Positions 1 to 9,355 are shown, numbered from the stretch's first letter. The stretch: 36,973 nt of DNA from Pseudomonadota bacterium (GCA_026390435.1 JAPLFY010000038.1:1-36973), one strand, 5' to 3'. Notes: a model not told the origin generated them from the sequence alone. Program-made: numbers and translations.

Positions 1-18
1 ATTAAGAGAAATTAGAAC

Positions 19-1200
19 TTACGATGGGTCTTTAGCTGTCTCACGGAATACTCTCTCAGCCCGAGCAAACTGCTCGAGAAAATGGTCGATCTGCGCATCG
101 TTCAAAGTCAGCGGTGGCATCAGTCGAAGGACAGCCGGGTCATCGGATGTCCCTGTAAGCACACCCCGGTCGAATAATTTTTTTTGCATGGATGCGGCAT
201 TACCGTGCAGTTTTAGACCAATTAAATAACCTTCACCACGCACTTCAGCTACGCTAGGAAAGGCCGCTAGCGCCTGCCTTAGACGCGGTGCGCGCGTGGC
301 AACCTGCGCGTAAATACCCTCCGAACGTAAAATCTCAATGGTCGCCCGCACAGCAGCTGAGGCCAGCGGTCCACCGCCAAATGTGGTGCCCAAATCACCA
401 GGACGAATAGTTGCCGCAACTTTTTCATTGGTTACTGCGGCACCTACCGGCAGTCCCGAGGCTATACCCTTACCGAAGCTTATTAAGTCCGGCACGACAC
501 CATAACGCGGCGCAAATGTAAAACTGCCCGTACGACCAAAACCGGTCTGCATTTCATCATAGATTAGAAGCGCACCATGTTGATCACATAGAGCACGTAT
601 TGCACGAAAAAATTCCGGTGGAGCGGTTCTTGCGCCGGCTAGTCCCTGAACCGGCTCAACAATCACAGCAGCAACGTCGCCAGCAGCAAGCGCTACTGCT
701 ACCGCAGTGGAGTCACCAAACGGCACAAATGTGTGACCCGGTATCAATTCGGCAAGGCCCTTACGGTATTTGCTTAAACCCGTTGCCGCTTGTGCACCTA
801 AAGTACGCCCGTGGAAACCACCTTCGAAGCCCACTATGCGCTGTTTACCGGTAGCAATGCGGGCCATTTTGAGACAGTTTTCCACAGCCTCGGCACCAGA
901 ATTGACAAAAAACACGCGCGACAAGGGACGGGGCAGCTCATCAACGATCAGGGCTGCCGCCTCTTCTTGATGCTCAACGGCAACTGCATTCGAATAGAAC
1001 ACCAGCTTCTGTATTTGCGCTGTCAATGCCTGTACCAAGTGCGGATGGCAATGTCCGGTCGACGTCACAGCATGACCTGCATACATATCCAGATATGATG
1101 CACCGCTCTCGTCATAAACCCAGGCACCCTGACCACGCACTATTTTTACTGGCATACGTTTATAAACGTCAAGGAGCGCACTTTTTAATTCCGCGGTCAT
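19..1200 (-). CDS. argD: Acetylornithine aminotransferase (ArgD)
   Basis: PLP-dependent class III aminotransferase that converts N-acetylglutamate semialdehyde to N-acetylornithine in cytoplasmic arginine synthesis. The 393-residue product has the full family layout: NSGAEAVE near residue 100, GGFHGRT, then IYDEMQTGFGRTG and SFGKGIASG, where the Lys (about residue 244) should form the Schiff base. An in-frame ATG lies 21 bases further upstream (1221). I chose 1200 because GGAGGAG sits about 4-6 bases before it and its ATG overlaps the argC stop as ATGA. Last gene of the argR-X-argC-argD operon. ArgD/AstC/GabT-type paralogues look alike, but the argC partner makes the biosynthetic role the best call. 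Confidence 0.95.
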   Translation of the reverse strand: MTAELKSALLDVYKRMPVKIVRGQGAWVYDESGASYLDMYAGHAVTSTGHCHPHLVQALTAQIQKLVFYSNAVAVEHQEEAAALIVDELPRPLSRVFFVNSGAEAVENCLKMARIATGKQRIVGFEGGFHGRTLGAQAATGLSKYRKGLAELIPGHTFVPFGDSTAVAVALAAGDVAAVIVEPVQGLAGARTAPPEFFRAIRALCDQHGALLIYDEMQTGFGRTGSFTFAPRYGVVPDLISFGKGIASGLPVGAAVTNEKVAATIRPGDLGTTFGGGPLASAAVRATIEILRSEGIYAQVATRAPRLRQALAAFPSVAEVRGEGYLIGLKLHGNAASMQKKLFDRGVLTGTSDDPAVLRLMPPLTLNDAQIDHFLEQFARAERVFRETAKDPS

Positions 1201-2297
1201 GGGACTCCTCCAGCCTGCCAAAGCCCAGTAGTTTCAGGAAGGCTAAACATGAGATTCATATTCTGTACCGCCTGTCCGGCAGCACCCTTGCCGAGATTAT
1301 CCAGCGCTGCAAAGACACTCAGCTCTCTACCCTCGCAAACCCAGCCAATATCGACGAAATTGCTGCCGCGTGACCAATTGACATTTGGCGATCCGTCGAC
1401 CAGGCGAATAAATGCACTCTCCGCATAGGCTGATTTAAATGCAGCCGCCACCGTTGCTGCACCAACGGACGGTTTCAGCTGGCAGTAAATGCTGGCAAAA
1501 ATACCCCGCACGAGCGGCGTGCTGTGCGCCTGAAACACTAAACCTTCACCCCACCCCGGCGATAGCTGTGCCAAGGCTTGGCGAATCTCGGGCAAATGTT
1601 GATGGCTAAAGCTCTTGTACGCATACATGCTGTTTACGCGAGTCGCATGCTGCGTCGTAGCCGATGGCTTAGCACCAGATCCAGTGGATCCAGTTTTGGC
1701 GTCAACAATCACCCGGTCGTCGATCATTGCCGAGCGCACAAGTGGTGCTAAAGCAAGAATGACTGTAGTCGCAAAGCAACCGGGGTTTGCAACGAACTGC
1801 GCTGTGGATATCACACCTGCCCCAGTGGTTTCAGGTAATCCGTAGACAAATCTTTTTTGCCAATCCCGGTCAGCCGGTTGGGTGCCGTAATACTTGGCAA
1901 AGCTTTCTGCATCTGTCAGACGAAAATCACCACCTAAGTCGATTATTTTTGGCCCTAACGGCAATTTGGGCACCAAGTCACGACTGGCACCATGTGGCAG
2001 GCACAAGAACAGACAATCCAGCTCTGGCCAATCGGCAACAGTCTGCGGCACTGGAGATAGAGGCAACTTAGTCAGTCCACGCAGAGCCGGATGATGTTCA
2101 GCAATTAGCCTCCCTTCACCACTAGGTGAAGCAGCCAACACAACATCGACATGTTGGTGCCCAAGCAAAAGCCTAAGCAGCTCACCTCCGGCGTAACCGC
2201 TGGCTCCTAGGATACCTACACGCACCTTTGACGACGTGATCGAAACCCCAGATTCTGTGGCGTCCGCGGCTGAATTCGCTGACTGCCCAAATCTCAT
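1197..2297 (-). CDS. argC: N-acetyl-gamma-glutamyl-phosphate reductase (ArgC)
   Basis: NADPH-dependent reduction of N-acetylglutamyl phosphate to the semialdehyde, the step directly before ArgD. The 366-residue protein has the Rossmann motif GILGASGYAGGELLRLL near residue 28, the catalytic Cys in VANPGCFATT (C174), GSTGSGAKPS and the HQHLPEI motif with a catalytic-type His, as in type 1 ArgC. About 24 residues precede the Rossmann strand, a longer N terminus than most homologues; no other ATG lies between. Its ATG overlaps the stop of the upstream P-loop gene (ATGA at 2294-2297) and its stop overlaps the argD start, so translation is probably coupled across the operon. Confidence 0.95.
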   Translation of the reverse strand: MRFGQSANSAADATESGVSITSSKVRVGILGASGYAGGELLRLLLGHQHVDVVLAASPSGEGRLIAEHHPALRGLTKLPLSPVPQTVADWPELDCLFLCLPHGASRDLVPKLPLGPKIIDLGGDFRLTDAESFAKYYGTQPADRDWQKRFVYGLPETTGAGVISTAQFVANPGCFATTVILALAPLVRSAMIDDRVIVDAKTGSTGSGAKPSATTQHATRVNSMYAYKSFSHQHLPEIRQALAQLSPGWGEGLVFQAHSTPLVRGIFASIYCQLKPSVGAATVAAAFKSAYAESAFIRLVDGSPNVNWSRGSNFVDIGWVCEGRELSVFAALDNLGKGAAGQAVQNMNLMFSLPETTGLWQAGGVP

Positions 2298-3427
2298 TGC
2301 ATGGCCTCATCAGTGGTCGCCAGCAACCGAGATTCAACTAGTGCAAACAGCGCCGCGCCACCAGCGATCGCATTAGCTGCTGGCACACCCAACTCTTGAC
2401 GGATGTAATCAACACCCATGCGGCTATCAGTGGCTGCACCCGAGATAACATCTGGCCTCAGTCCATGCTGCTTGAGCAGCTCGATGCCACCCCATGCGCT
2501 GACAAAATCACCGGCGCAGAAGACCAGCGCCGCAAGACTATCGCGGACAATCTGGTCATTGAGTATGGAACTCACATTGTAGCCACCAAGAAGACCATCA
2601 CCGAGTTCAAGAATGATCACATCTGGAGAGGATGCACCCAGATGAGCAATGATAGACTGAGCCACTGGCGCCAAATCACTTACACCCACAGTCGAAGCGA
2701 ATCCGAGATCGAGAAAACTGAGCGTTTTAATCGCCCCATTGTCCCGCATCTCCAGAGTATCCCTGAGACAGGCGATGCCAGAGACTTTACCGGCGGCAAC
2801 TTTATAGCCCGCCCCAGTGAAGCGGCGCACAAGCTCAACCGCCACTCTAGTCTTACCCGCATGCATGCAACTACCGGCCACCGCGATCACCGGCGGCGAG
2901 CTAGCCCCAGGGGTAACCAACGGCAGAGCGTAATCAGCTATATTAAGCAGACTGCCATCCTGCATAACGGCACCTAAGTATTCTGTCCGCACCGGTTGGC
3001 CCATCGCTTGGTTAAAGCCAGTACAGCGGCCGAGCACACCACCCAGGTTTAAGATGTGCAATTCGTCGCCCACTGCGAGTTCTGCGGGAACATCTCCGAC
3101 ATAACCCTTAAGTGCCCGGCGGGCACCGATCACACCTATGAAAATATCGCCGACACTCAAACGAGCTAGACGCCCAGAGGGCAACTCCAGACGATCGTAG
3201 CCGGGATTCTCACTGAGCACTTTAACGGCGACGATATCGCCAGAGCGCGGCCGCAGGGTAACCATAGCAATGCGCACGTCGTTGCTCAGGCCAGCCGCAC
3301 CGGCTACTGAAGCCACTTTGTCAGCACGAATTTGCCTACGTGCCAAAGCTTGGCCACAGGCAACCGCAGGACTAACCGATGCTACCGGCAGATCACTCAC
3401 TCGTTGCAGCATGAGACTTCCCTTCAT
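2294..3427 (-). CDS. P-loop NTPase of BioD/DUF1611-like type, unknown function
   Basis: A 377-residue protein of unknown function. Residues 50-160 look like a small beta-rich domain. From about residue 178 it is a P-loop domain with Walker A GSCMHAGKT (185-193), then GKVSGIACLRDTLEMRD and LDLGFASTVG, and an acidic strand VIILELGDGLLGG where a Walker B should be. This resembles the DUF1611 C-terminal / dethiobiotin-synthetase-like NTPases seen in other phyla, none with a settled role that I can assign here. It lies between argR and argC with ATGA overlaps on both sides, so it is made together with arginine enzymes. A second ATG six codons in (3412) has GGGAAG before it and may be the true start. 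Confidence 0.75.
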   Translation of the reverse strand: MKGSLMLQRVSDLPVASVSPAVACGQALARRQIRADKVASVAGAAGLSNDVRIAMVTLRPRSGDIVAVKVLSENPGYDRLELPSGRLARLSVGDIFIGVIGARRALKGYVGDVPAELAVGDELHILNLGGVLGRCTGFNQAMGQPVRTEYLGAVMQDGSLLNIADYALPLVTPGASSPPVIAVAGSCMHAGKTRVAVELVRRFTGAGYKVAAGKVSGIACLRDTLEMRDNGAIKTLSFLDLGFASTVGVSDLAPVAQSIIAHLGASSPDVIILELGDGLLGGYNVSSILNDQIVRDSLAALVFCAGDFVSAWGGIELLKQHGLRPDVISGAATDSRMGVDYIRQELGVPAANAIAGGAALFALVESRLLATTDEAMQ

Positions 3428-3849
3428 TTTTTAAATATCGTAAAAATTTTCCGCATAACTTTGGACTGATCGTCGCGACTGCGCAGCGCAATAAAGATAG
3501 TGTCATCACCAGCGATCGTGCCGGCTACGCCATGAAGTTTCGCTCGATCTAGATGCAGGGCTGCCGACTGCGCATGGCCTGGGCCAGTGCGCAGTACAAT
3601 CAAGTGATCCCCAATCTTCTCCGCCGACAGGTGATCCACTAGCGGAGATTGCCCGGGCTCCAGCTGCGGCGCGCGGTACACACCGCCTACCTTAACTACG
3701 CCCATCTCGGTGAGATCGCGAGATACGCTGGCTTGCGTCGACTCGACTCCGGCTTTGGTAAGTTGCGCCACCAAGTCGGATTGGTTACGCACCTTAGCGT
3801 GACGAATGATCTCTGCAATCTTCTGCTGACGGCTCTGTTTATCCATCAT
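3424..3849 (-). CDS. argR: Arginine repressor (ArgR)
   Basis: Arginine-responsive transcription factor, 141 residues, normal ArgR length. The N-terminal winged helix carries TQASVSRDLTEMGVVKVGG (about 38-56), the hallmark DNA-binding motif. The C-terminal hexamerisation and arginine-binding part has GVAGTIAGDDTIFIALR, with the paired Asp residues that contact arginine in characterised ArgR. It heads the operon, and a perfect palindrome fills its own promoter spacer, which suggests autoregulation. The start has two adjacent ATG codons and only a weak ribosome-binding site. The stop overlaps the next start (ATGA). Confidence 0.95.
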   Translation of the reverse strand: MMDKQSRQQKIAEIIRHAKVRNQSDLVAQLTKAGVESTQASVSRDLTEMGVVKVGGVYRAPQLEPGQSPLVDHLSAEKIGDHLIVLRTGPGHAQSAALHLDRAKLHGVAGTIAGDDTIFIALRSRDDQSKVMRKIFTIFKK

Positions 3850-3922
3850 GGAGTCCGGCTACCTTATGGGCCGATCGCCTCGGCCTTACGCAATCTAAAC
3901 AAAATCTACACACAAAATTTAC

Positions 3923-3951
3923 ATTTTATGCATACAAGATGCATAAATCAA
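3923..3951 (-). promoter_or_regulatory. argR operon promoter with palindromic operator
   Basis: Read on the minus strand: a -35 box TTGATT (3951-3946), exactly 17 bases, then a -10 box TAAAAT (3928-3923). A perfect 9+9 inverted repeat, TTTATGCAT and ATGCATAAA around a 5-base centre (3925-3947), covers the spacer and touches both boxes. A bound repressor here would block RNA polymerase. ArgR is the natural candidate because it is the first gene. The half-site TGCAT differs from the E. coli ARG-box core TGAAT and the spacing is one base longer, so the regulator is inferred. Confidence 0.6.
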
Positions 3952-4221
3952 TTTACTATTCACATATATACGTTCTTTTTATTTTCCTGTAAACCCCGTC
4001 ACGGACGAACTTTTTAGCGGCTGCTGACGGCGAAAGCGTGGGAGGTAACAGGGATAGCAAAGCTTGGGGTGGTCGATTCAGCACCGCGACCGATCTGGCC
4101 GTGGAGACATTTTGACCTTTCGCGATGACCTTGAGGATGTGCACATGCACACTTGTAAAGAGTTAAAGTGATCTACACATTCCAGCACCTTAATAGTTTA
4201 GTAAAAGTCGACAATACTAGA

Positions 4222-4256
4222 TAAAAAGCCCCCGGTGCCAAATGACACCAGGGGCT
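4222..4256 (-). terminator. Rho-independent terminator of ahcY
   Basis: On the minus strand AGCCCC-T-GGTG and CACC-G-GGGGCT form a 10-pair stem with one internal mismatch and an 8-base loop, followed by TTTTTAT. It starts about 25 bases after the ahcY stop and has the classical form of an intrinsic terminator. Confidence 0.9.
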
Positions 4257-4280
4257 AATTCTACAAACTAAAAACTAGAC

Positions 4281-5642
4281 TTAGTACTTGTACTCGTCGA
4301 GTTTGTAAGGACCTTCCGCCTCAACCTTGATGTACTTCGCCTGAGCTGGAGTCAAACGAGTAATCACACCACCAAAGCCTTCAACCATGTTGCGGGCCAC
4401 TTCTTCATCAAGTTTCTTCGGCAGAACTTTCAGGAAGAGAGGCTCACTTTTCTTGTCAGCCCATTTTTTCTCGTAGAGGTACATCTGAGCCAGAACTTGG
4501 TTGGCAAAGGAGCCGTCCATGATGCGTGATGGATGGCCAGTTGCGTTACCGAGGTTCACCAGGCGACCTTCAGACAGAAGGATGATGTAGTTTTCCTCGT
4601 CTTTGCTGTCCCGGAAGATCTTGTGAACCTGCGGCTTAACTTCTTGCCATTCAAATTTCTCGCGAAGGAACTTCGTGTCGATCTCATTGTCAAAGTGACC
4701 AATGTTACAAACGACTGCGGCAGACTTCACAGCTTGCAGCATGAAACGGTCGCACACATCAATGTTACCAGTGGTGGTAACAATCAAATCGGTCGTGCCA
4801 AGAAGCTGTTTATCGATTCCAGCTTCCGTGCCGGTGTTGACACCATTAATGTACGGTGAAACTACTTCGTAGCCGTCCATGCAGGCCTGCATAGCGCAGA
4901 TTGGGTCAATCTCGGTGACCTTAACGATCATGCCCTCTTGACGCAGACTCTGAGCCGACCCCTTGCCCACGTCACCGTAGCCAATGACCAGAGCTTTTTT
5001 ACCGGCAAGCAGCATATCGGTGCCGCGTTTGATCGCGTCATTGAGACTGTGACGACAACCATATTTGTTGTCATTCTTTGACTTAGTCACCGCATCGTTC
5101 ACGTTGATAGCTGGAACTTTGAGCTCACCTTTTGCCAACATGTCCATCAGACGGTGAACGCCAGTGGTGGTTTCTTCGGTGATACCGTGGATCTTATTTA
5201 GCATCTGAGGATACTTATGATGGATCATCTCGGTGAGGTCGCCGCCATCATCGAGGATCATGTTCGCATCCCAAGGCTTACCGTCCTTCAGAATCGTTTG
5301 TTCGATACACCAGCTACCCTCTTCGTTCGTCTGGCCTTTCCAGGCGTAAACGGCAGTGCCACTCGCGGCCACAGCCGCAGCTGCATGGTCCTGGGTCGAA
5401 AAGATGTTACATGATGACCAACGAACTTCAGCACCGAGATCAACCAGAGTCTCGATCAGAACTGCAGTTTGAATCGTCATGTGGATACAGCCGATGATCT
5501 TCGCGCCCTTAAGTGGCTGCGCCTTTTTGTGCTTGCGACGCAGACCCATCAAGGCCGGCATCTCGCGCTCAGCAAGCTTAATCTCACGACGGCCGAAATC
5601 GGCAAGACTAATGTCCGCAACTTTGTAATCTGGCTTTGTCAT
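4281..5642 (-). CDS. ahcY: S-adenosylhomocysteine hydrolase (AhcY)
   Basis: NAD-dependent reversible hydrolysis of S-adenosylhomocysteine to adenosine and homocysteine, the recycling step after SAM-dependent methylation. The 453-residue product has the family signatures: [16 protein letters not shown] and [15 protein letters not shown] near the N terminus, the NAD-binding [31 protein letters not shown] and the C-terminal LDEYKY that contributes to the neighbouring active site in the tetramer. The start at 5642 is preferred over an in-frame ATG at 5717 because AAAGGGAT lies 8 bases before it, the family N terminus fits, and the longer version would run into the upstream gene. A terminator follows. 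Confidence 0.98.
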   Translation of the reverse strand: MTKPDYKVADISLADFGRREIKLAEREMPALMGLRRKHKKAQPLKGAKIIGCIHMTIQTAVLIETLVDLGAEVRWSSCNIFSTQDHAAAAVAASGTAVYAWKGQTNEEGSWCIEQTILKDGKPWDANMILDDGGDLTEMIHHKYPQMLNKIHGITEETTTGVHRLMDMLAKGELKVPAINVNDAVTKSKNDNKYGCRHSLNDAIKRGTDMLLAGKKALVIGYGDVGKGSAQSLRQEGMIVKVTEIDPICAMQACMDGYEVVSPYINGVNTGTEAGIDKQLLGTTDLIVTTTGNIDVCDRFMLQAVKSAAVVCNIGHFDNEIDTKFLREKFEWQEVKPQVHKIFRDSKDEENYIILLSEGRLVNLGNATGHPSRIMDGSFANQVLAQMYLYEKKWADKKSEPLFLKVLPKKLDEEVARNMVEGFGGVITRLTPAQAKYIKVEAEGPYKLDEYKY

Positions 5643-5673
5643 AAAATATCCCTTTCGATAAGTGAAATGCAGC

Positions 5674-6687
5674 TTAAGAGCCTGCACGAAACAATTGAAT
5701 TTGGATCTGAAAACCATTTTTTAATCCAAGGTAAAGGCTTTGCGGTTCGCCGAATCCAGCGCCCATAGCCCATTCGCGCAACTCCTGAGGCTCAAACCCT
5801 AACCACACATCACCGCAAGAACTCTTCACCCACTCTTGATCGTGCGAACACAAATCAGCAATAAGCAGACAACCACCCGGACGCAGCAACTCGCGTAGCC
5901 TATAAAAAGCTTGGCGTGGGGAAGCCAGGTGGTGGAGTACCATATTGAGCACGACTGCATCGACGGGCCCAAGATCGACCTGAAAATCCTCGAGCGAGGC
6001 ACTCACAAATTGAATCTGCGCACGCTGAGCCGCACTTAGGCGCTGGCGGGTAAGACTCAGCATCTCTTCCGAGTTATCAAGAGCGATGACTTGCTCGTAG
6101 CGCTTGGCGAGCTCACGCAGTAGCTCGCCCTCGCCTGGTCCAACTTCCAGCACTCGACTAGAGCGCGGCTGCTCCATGATGTCGAGAAGTTCGCGCAAAT
6201 TTGGCAAGTAGTGACTAAGCTCACAGAGTTGGCCTTGATTCTCGCTAAACTTTTCTGCATTGCGCGCAAAAAACAGGCGCGACTGAGCTGCACGTTCGGC
6301 ATGTACTTTCGCTATACTTGTCCGCAAAGACTCACTCAGCGACAACTCTTCAATCGTGGCAAACAGACTAGTCAGAAACTCAGGGAGCGCGTCGTCGCCT
6401 CTCAGAAGAGCTCGCCGATAGAAGATGCTATTACCCTGGCGACGCGTATGGACCAGTTCAGCTTTCGCCAAAATTTTAAGGTGATGACTCATCCCAGGCT
6501 GCGGCATGCCAAAGATGCGGGCGAGCTCCTGGACGCCGAAAGAATCACTACTAAGCACTCGCAAAACTTCAAGCCTCAGAGAATCTGCCACCGCCTTGCA
6601 TATCGCCACGAGCCGGCCGGCACTCGGCACAGACGAGGCCGCAGGCATCGAAGTCTTCTCTTTTGGAGTACTGAGCGGGGCCAACAT
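5674..6687 (-). CDS. ArsR-family regulator fused to SAM-dependent methyltransferase domain (SahR-like)
   Basis: A 337-residue protein with an ArsR winged helix-turn-helix (about 28-95, with [14 protein letters not shown] as recognition region) and a class I methyltransferase-fold domain (about 140-330, motif [14 protein letters not shown] at 178-190). This is the architecture of SahR, the S-adenosylhomocysteine-responsive regulator of the SAM cycle in proteobacteria. It sits 31 bases upstream of ahcY on the same strand, the expected target. The ArsR metal-binding cysteines are absent, so a metal sensor is unlikely. The domain probably binds SAH/SAM as a signal rather than methylating. The start is supported by AAAAGGA 8-9 bases upstream. 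Confidence 0.85.
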   Translation of the reverse strand: MLAPLSTPKEKTSMPAASSVPSAGRLVAICKAVADSLRLEVLRVLSSDSFGVQELARIFGMPQPGMSHHLKILAKAELVHTRRQGNSIFYRRALLRGDDALPEFLTSLFATIEELSLSESLRTSIAKVHAERAAQSRLFFARNAEKFSENQGQLCELSHYLPNLRELLDIMEQPRSSRVLEVGPGEGELLRELAKRYEQVIALDNSEEMLSLTRQRLSAAQRAQIQFVSASLEDFQVDLGPVDAVVLNMVLHHLASPRQAFYRLRELLRPGGCLLIADLCSHDQEWVKSSCGDVWLGFEPQELREWAMGAGFGEPQSLYLGLKNGFQIQIQLFRAGS

Positions 6688-7062
6688 GAGGCACGTCCTT
6701 TTGGGTCCAGTTCTAGATCCTAAACCCTCATCGGCACAAAAGCAAAACTATATTAAAGTTTTTTTATATACATAATCTTCAATATTCCATTCGAGCGTTA
6801 CTTTTATTTCTAAGATGCTGATTTTACATAACAACAAATAAAACAAGGGGGCCGACCTCCCTCGCAAAAATCCCCTCCTTGGCAGCAACGAGCCGATTTC
6901 ATCCCCAGCAGAGTGATAAGCACCCTGAATCAAAGACAAAAACAGAGCATATTCACGAGACCCTAAAGTTTTAGTCAGTCTAGTCGATCTAATAGACGAG
7001 CCGCAGGGTCAATTCCTGACCGCAGGTTCGCACTCTTAAAGGCGCAGCTAACGCAGCGAAGT
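6688..7062. other. Divergent intergenic region
   Basis: About 375 bases between the minus-strand regulator and the plus-strand lipoprotein gene. Apart from the AT-rich inverted repeat at 6749-6786 I see no gene, RNA or clear terminator. A 63-codon minus-strand frame at 6748-6939 has no recognisable features. Confidence 0.5.
6749..6786. promoter_or_regulatory. Candidate operator upstream of the SahR-like gene
   Basis: Imperfect inverted repeat TATATTAAAG (6749-6758) and CTTCAATATT (6777-6786), 8 of 10 pairs matching around an AT-rich 18-base centre, about 60-100 bases before the regulator start. It lies where an autoregulatory site would be. AT richness makes chance similarity possible. Confidence 0.3.
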
Positions 7063-8550
7063 ATGATTCAACCTCAACCACAACTAGCCGATCTGAAGGT
7101 GACCAAGCGTGCTGAACATCGCCGCCTCGCCTTGGCACTAGGAGTACTTTTGATCGCGGCGTTAAGCGCTTGCAAGGGTGGGATCAAAGCGTTCATGACA
7201 GTGAAGCCCGCGACAAGCTGTGCCCCAGGCACTCTTACCGCTAAATGCCAGAATGGAACAGCGCAACCAAAGTTACTAATCGACAATGTTAAAAAAATTG
7301 TGGTCAGCCCTGGAGAAAGCCTCTCCCTCACAGGGAAAAACTTCCGCTCCTCTCTGCAACTTAGCGTCACAGGACCAACGGATCCAAAGACGCTAGGTGT
7401 GACAGTCGAAAGTCCGCACCGGCTAACCATCAGCATTCCCGAGCAACAGTCGTTCGGTATGCTAACTCTAAATTTTTCCCAAGACGGAACAACTCAAAAC
7501 ATAAACTTGTTTTCTAACGGCGGCAAAACAGATCTACCGATTATCACGGTCGACCCAAATCTAATTTGCTCAGAAATGACGTTCTACGATGTGATGGGTA
7601 CTTTGCAAGTCGGCAAAAGAGCCTGTGGCTCCTCTTCGGGTCAGCCCAAATGCTCCAGTGATGGACTAATTGGCTGCACCACCGTTGCTGGATTCCCCTC
7701 AGCCCAACTATCAAACATCACTGCATCAAGCGTCGTGAGTGGCAAGACTATCGCCGGGGTCAAAGGCACCGCTAAAGTGAGCTCAGACTGCACTACTGAT
7801 GGGCAGCAAAACTGCGCTGTTAGTGGAGACTTTAAGGCAGCCAATGTTACGGCAATCTCGACCTGGGACTTGCGCGCCGGCAAAACTCTCGCCGGCGTCA
7901 ACGGTGAGCTAAAAATCAACTGTCGCAACGCGGTGAGTGTCGCCAAGTTTAACTACGACGGCACTGTTAGCGGACTGCCGAACACGGCAACCACGACGGG
8001 AGGAACTAACTATGATTACTGGGACACTATCGATGATTACGATGGCCTTGCACCCAGCAAAGTGACTAATTGGCCAGCGGATACCTATTGCGACAGCTCA
8101 GCTTGGGCAGATGTCACAACGACAAACGGCGGCACGTCGGTGATTACTTGTGGCGGCGACCCGCCTTACACCTGCATCTATAAAGATAAGATTAGCAATC
8201 TGCAGGTCACCGATCCTTTGGACGTGACCGGTAAAACGACTGACCCAGCAGCACCTGCCCACCACGACTGGGCTGCGGCCATTAATACCTGTAACAGCTC
8301 AACTTACGGCGGCTACCCGGCTGGAAGTTGGCGCTTGCCAACCCAGAAGGAACTGATGTCACTTTATGAGCACGGCATGGTTTCGTTGAAGGCGGCAGAC
8401 GCTGCCTCCCTCACCAATCTGCAAGCTTACTTTTGGTCCTCGTCGACTGATGCGCAGGACCCGTCCCGGGCTAATTCGACCACATTGTCCAACGGCAGAA
8501 CTTCCACTACTAGCAAAGTGACTACGTTATACGTCGTTTGCGTCAAGTGA
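7063..8550 (+). CDS. Lipoprotein with TIG-like domain and DUF1566 (Lcl) C terminus
   Basis: Predicted 495-residue surface or periplasmic lipoprotein. A basic stretch and hydrophobic helix end in lipobox LSAC (Cys 37). Residues about 70-155 resemble an IPT/TIG Ig-like fold (VVSPGESLSLTGKNF). Then come two copies of a Cys-containing repeat with the core SGKTIAGVKG / AGKTLAGVNG (about 200-285). The C terminus is DUF1566: WRLPTQKELMSLYEHG and AYFWSSST. DUF1566 is related to Fib_succ_major-type domains of unknown role, common in secreted proteins of Oligoflexia-like bacteria. The start is uncertain because no strong ribosome-binding site precedes the ATG. Confidence 0.8.
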   Translation: MIQPQPQLADLKVTKRAEHRRLALALGVLLIAALSACKGGIKAFMTVKPATSCAPGTLTAKCQNGTAQPKLLIDNVKKIVVSPGESLSLTGKNFRSSLQLSVTGPTDPKTLGVTVESPHRLTISIPEQQSFGMLTLNFSQDGTTQNINLFSNGGKTDLPIITVDPNLICSEMTFYDVMGTLQVGKRACGSSSGQPKCSSDGLIGCTTVAGFPSAQLSNITASSVVSGKTIAGVKGTAKVSSDCTTDGQQNCAVSGDFKAANVTAISTWDLRAGKTLAGVNGELKINCRNAVSVAKFNYDGTVSGLPNTATTTGGTNYDYWDTIDDYDGLAPSKVTNWPADTYCDSSAWADVTTTNGGTSVITCGGDPPYTCIYKDKISNLQVTDPLDVTGKTTDPAAPAHHDWAAAINTCNSSTYGGYPAGSWRLPTQKELMSLYEHGMVSLKAADAASLTNLQAYFWSSSTDAQDPSRANSTTLSNGRTSTTSKVTTLYVVCVK

Positions 8551-8637
8551 TTTGGGCTAGCCATACCCCCACCCGCCCGACTATATGTTACGGACCGGGT
8601 GTAAATGACTTGCCTATAAAATTAGGGAACTTGCGAG

Positions 8638-9345
8638 ATGCGTACTAGAGCGCTGCTATCTGCCATGCATTGGGAAGCCCCCCACATTCATTCAAAGCTA
8701 CTGAGCAGCATGGGCGTCGAGCACGGTTTTTTCGGCCGAGACGATTCGGCGCCCGAGTCACACCATGTTCGGCAGGTGCACGGCACACGAGTCGTCAGCT
8801 CCGGAGCGGAAACCACGAGCCCGCGCGCCACCAAACGGGTTGAGGCGGACGGCATCTATACCATCGAGCCAGGCACGACCATTTCGGTCAAAACAGCTGA
8901 TTGCATCCCCGTCTTATTAGCAGTCCCAGGGGAAATCGCCGCAGCAGTCCATGCCGGATGGCGCGGCCTGACCAGCGGCATCATCGAAGAAACCCTGCTT
9001 AAAATCGCAGAAGCAAAAGTCGATCCTAAAAAAGTGTACGCCGCCGTGGGCCCCACCATCAGTCGCGAACGCTTCGAAGTCGGCCCAGACGTGGTCGATG
9101 CGCTATTGACTCCTGCTTCGGGCTTAAATACCGAACATGCGGCTTTCGCACTTTCAAAAGGTCGCGGTGATCGCTGGCATCTTGATCTTGCTGTGGCCGC
9201 AGCACTGGCGCTGGCCAATGCTGGCGTCCCGCCGGAGCAAATCAGCATCATCCAAGCCTGCACTTTTGCCAACACAGGTTGGCACAGTTTCCGCCGCGAC
9301 ATCAAAAATGCAGGGGTAAACTGGAGCTGGGTTACCTTCAAATGA
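8638..9345 (+). CDS. YfiH/PgeF-family multicopper polyphenol oxidase / purine nucleoside phosphorylase
   Basis: A 235-residue member of the YfiH (DUF152) family. The conserved metal-binding motifs are all present: RQVHG (His 48), KTADCIPVL (Cys 89), AAVHAGWRG (His 105) and GPTISRERFEVG. Family members have purine nucleoside phosphorylase/adenosine deaminase-like and laccase-like activities; PgeF in E. coli also edits peptidoglycan precursors. An AGGGA is found about 12 bases before the ATG and a TATAAA at 8615. It ends 10 bases before the convergent aroQ stop. Confidence 0.9.
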   Translation: MRTRALLSAMHWEAPHIHSKLLSSMGVEHGFFGRDDSAPESHHVRQVHGTRVVSSGAETTSPRATKRVEADGIYTIEPGTTISVKTADCIPVLLAVPGEIAAAVHAGWRGLTSGIIEETLLKIAEAKVDPKKVYAAVGPTISRERFEVGPDVVDALLTPASGLNTEHAAFALSKGRGDRWHLDLAVAAALALANAGVPPEQISIIQACTFANTGWHSFRRDIKNAGVNWSWVTFK

Positions 9346-9355
9346 TCTGATGAGT

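Larger units (their letters stand above)
3850..4280. other. Intergenic region between argR and ahcY
   Basis: About 430 bases without a convincing gene. It holds the argR promoter/operator (3923-3951) and the ahcY terminator (4222-4256). A 64-codon minus-strand frame at 3956-4150 has no recognisable domain or good ribosome-binding site. Nothing else is recognised in 4000-4210. Confidence 0.6.

Noticed and set aside
600-1373. Several plus-strand frames of 66-115 codons over argD
   Set aside because: They are antisense to argD/argC, have no domains, and reflect the codon bias of the real genes.
3956-4150. 64-codon minus-strand frame upstream of argR
   Set aside because: No ribosome-binding site, no similarity to any family I know, and it sits in promoter-like sequence.
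5643-5673. SAH riboswitch in front of ahcY
   Set aside because: The gap is only 31 bases and holds a ribosome-binding site. Regulation by the SahR-like protein is the better explanation.
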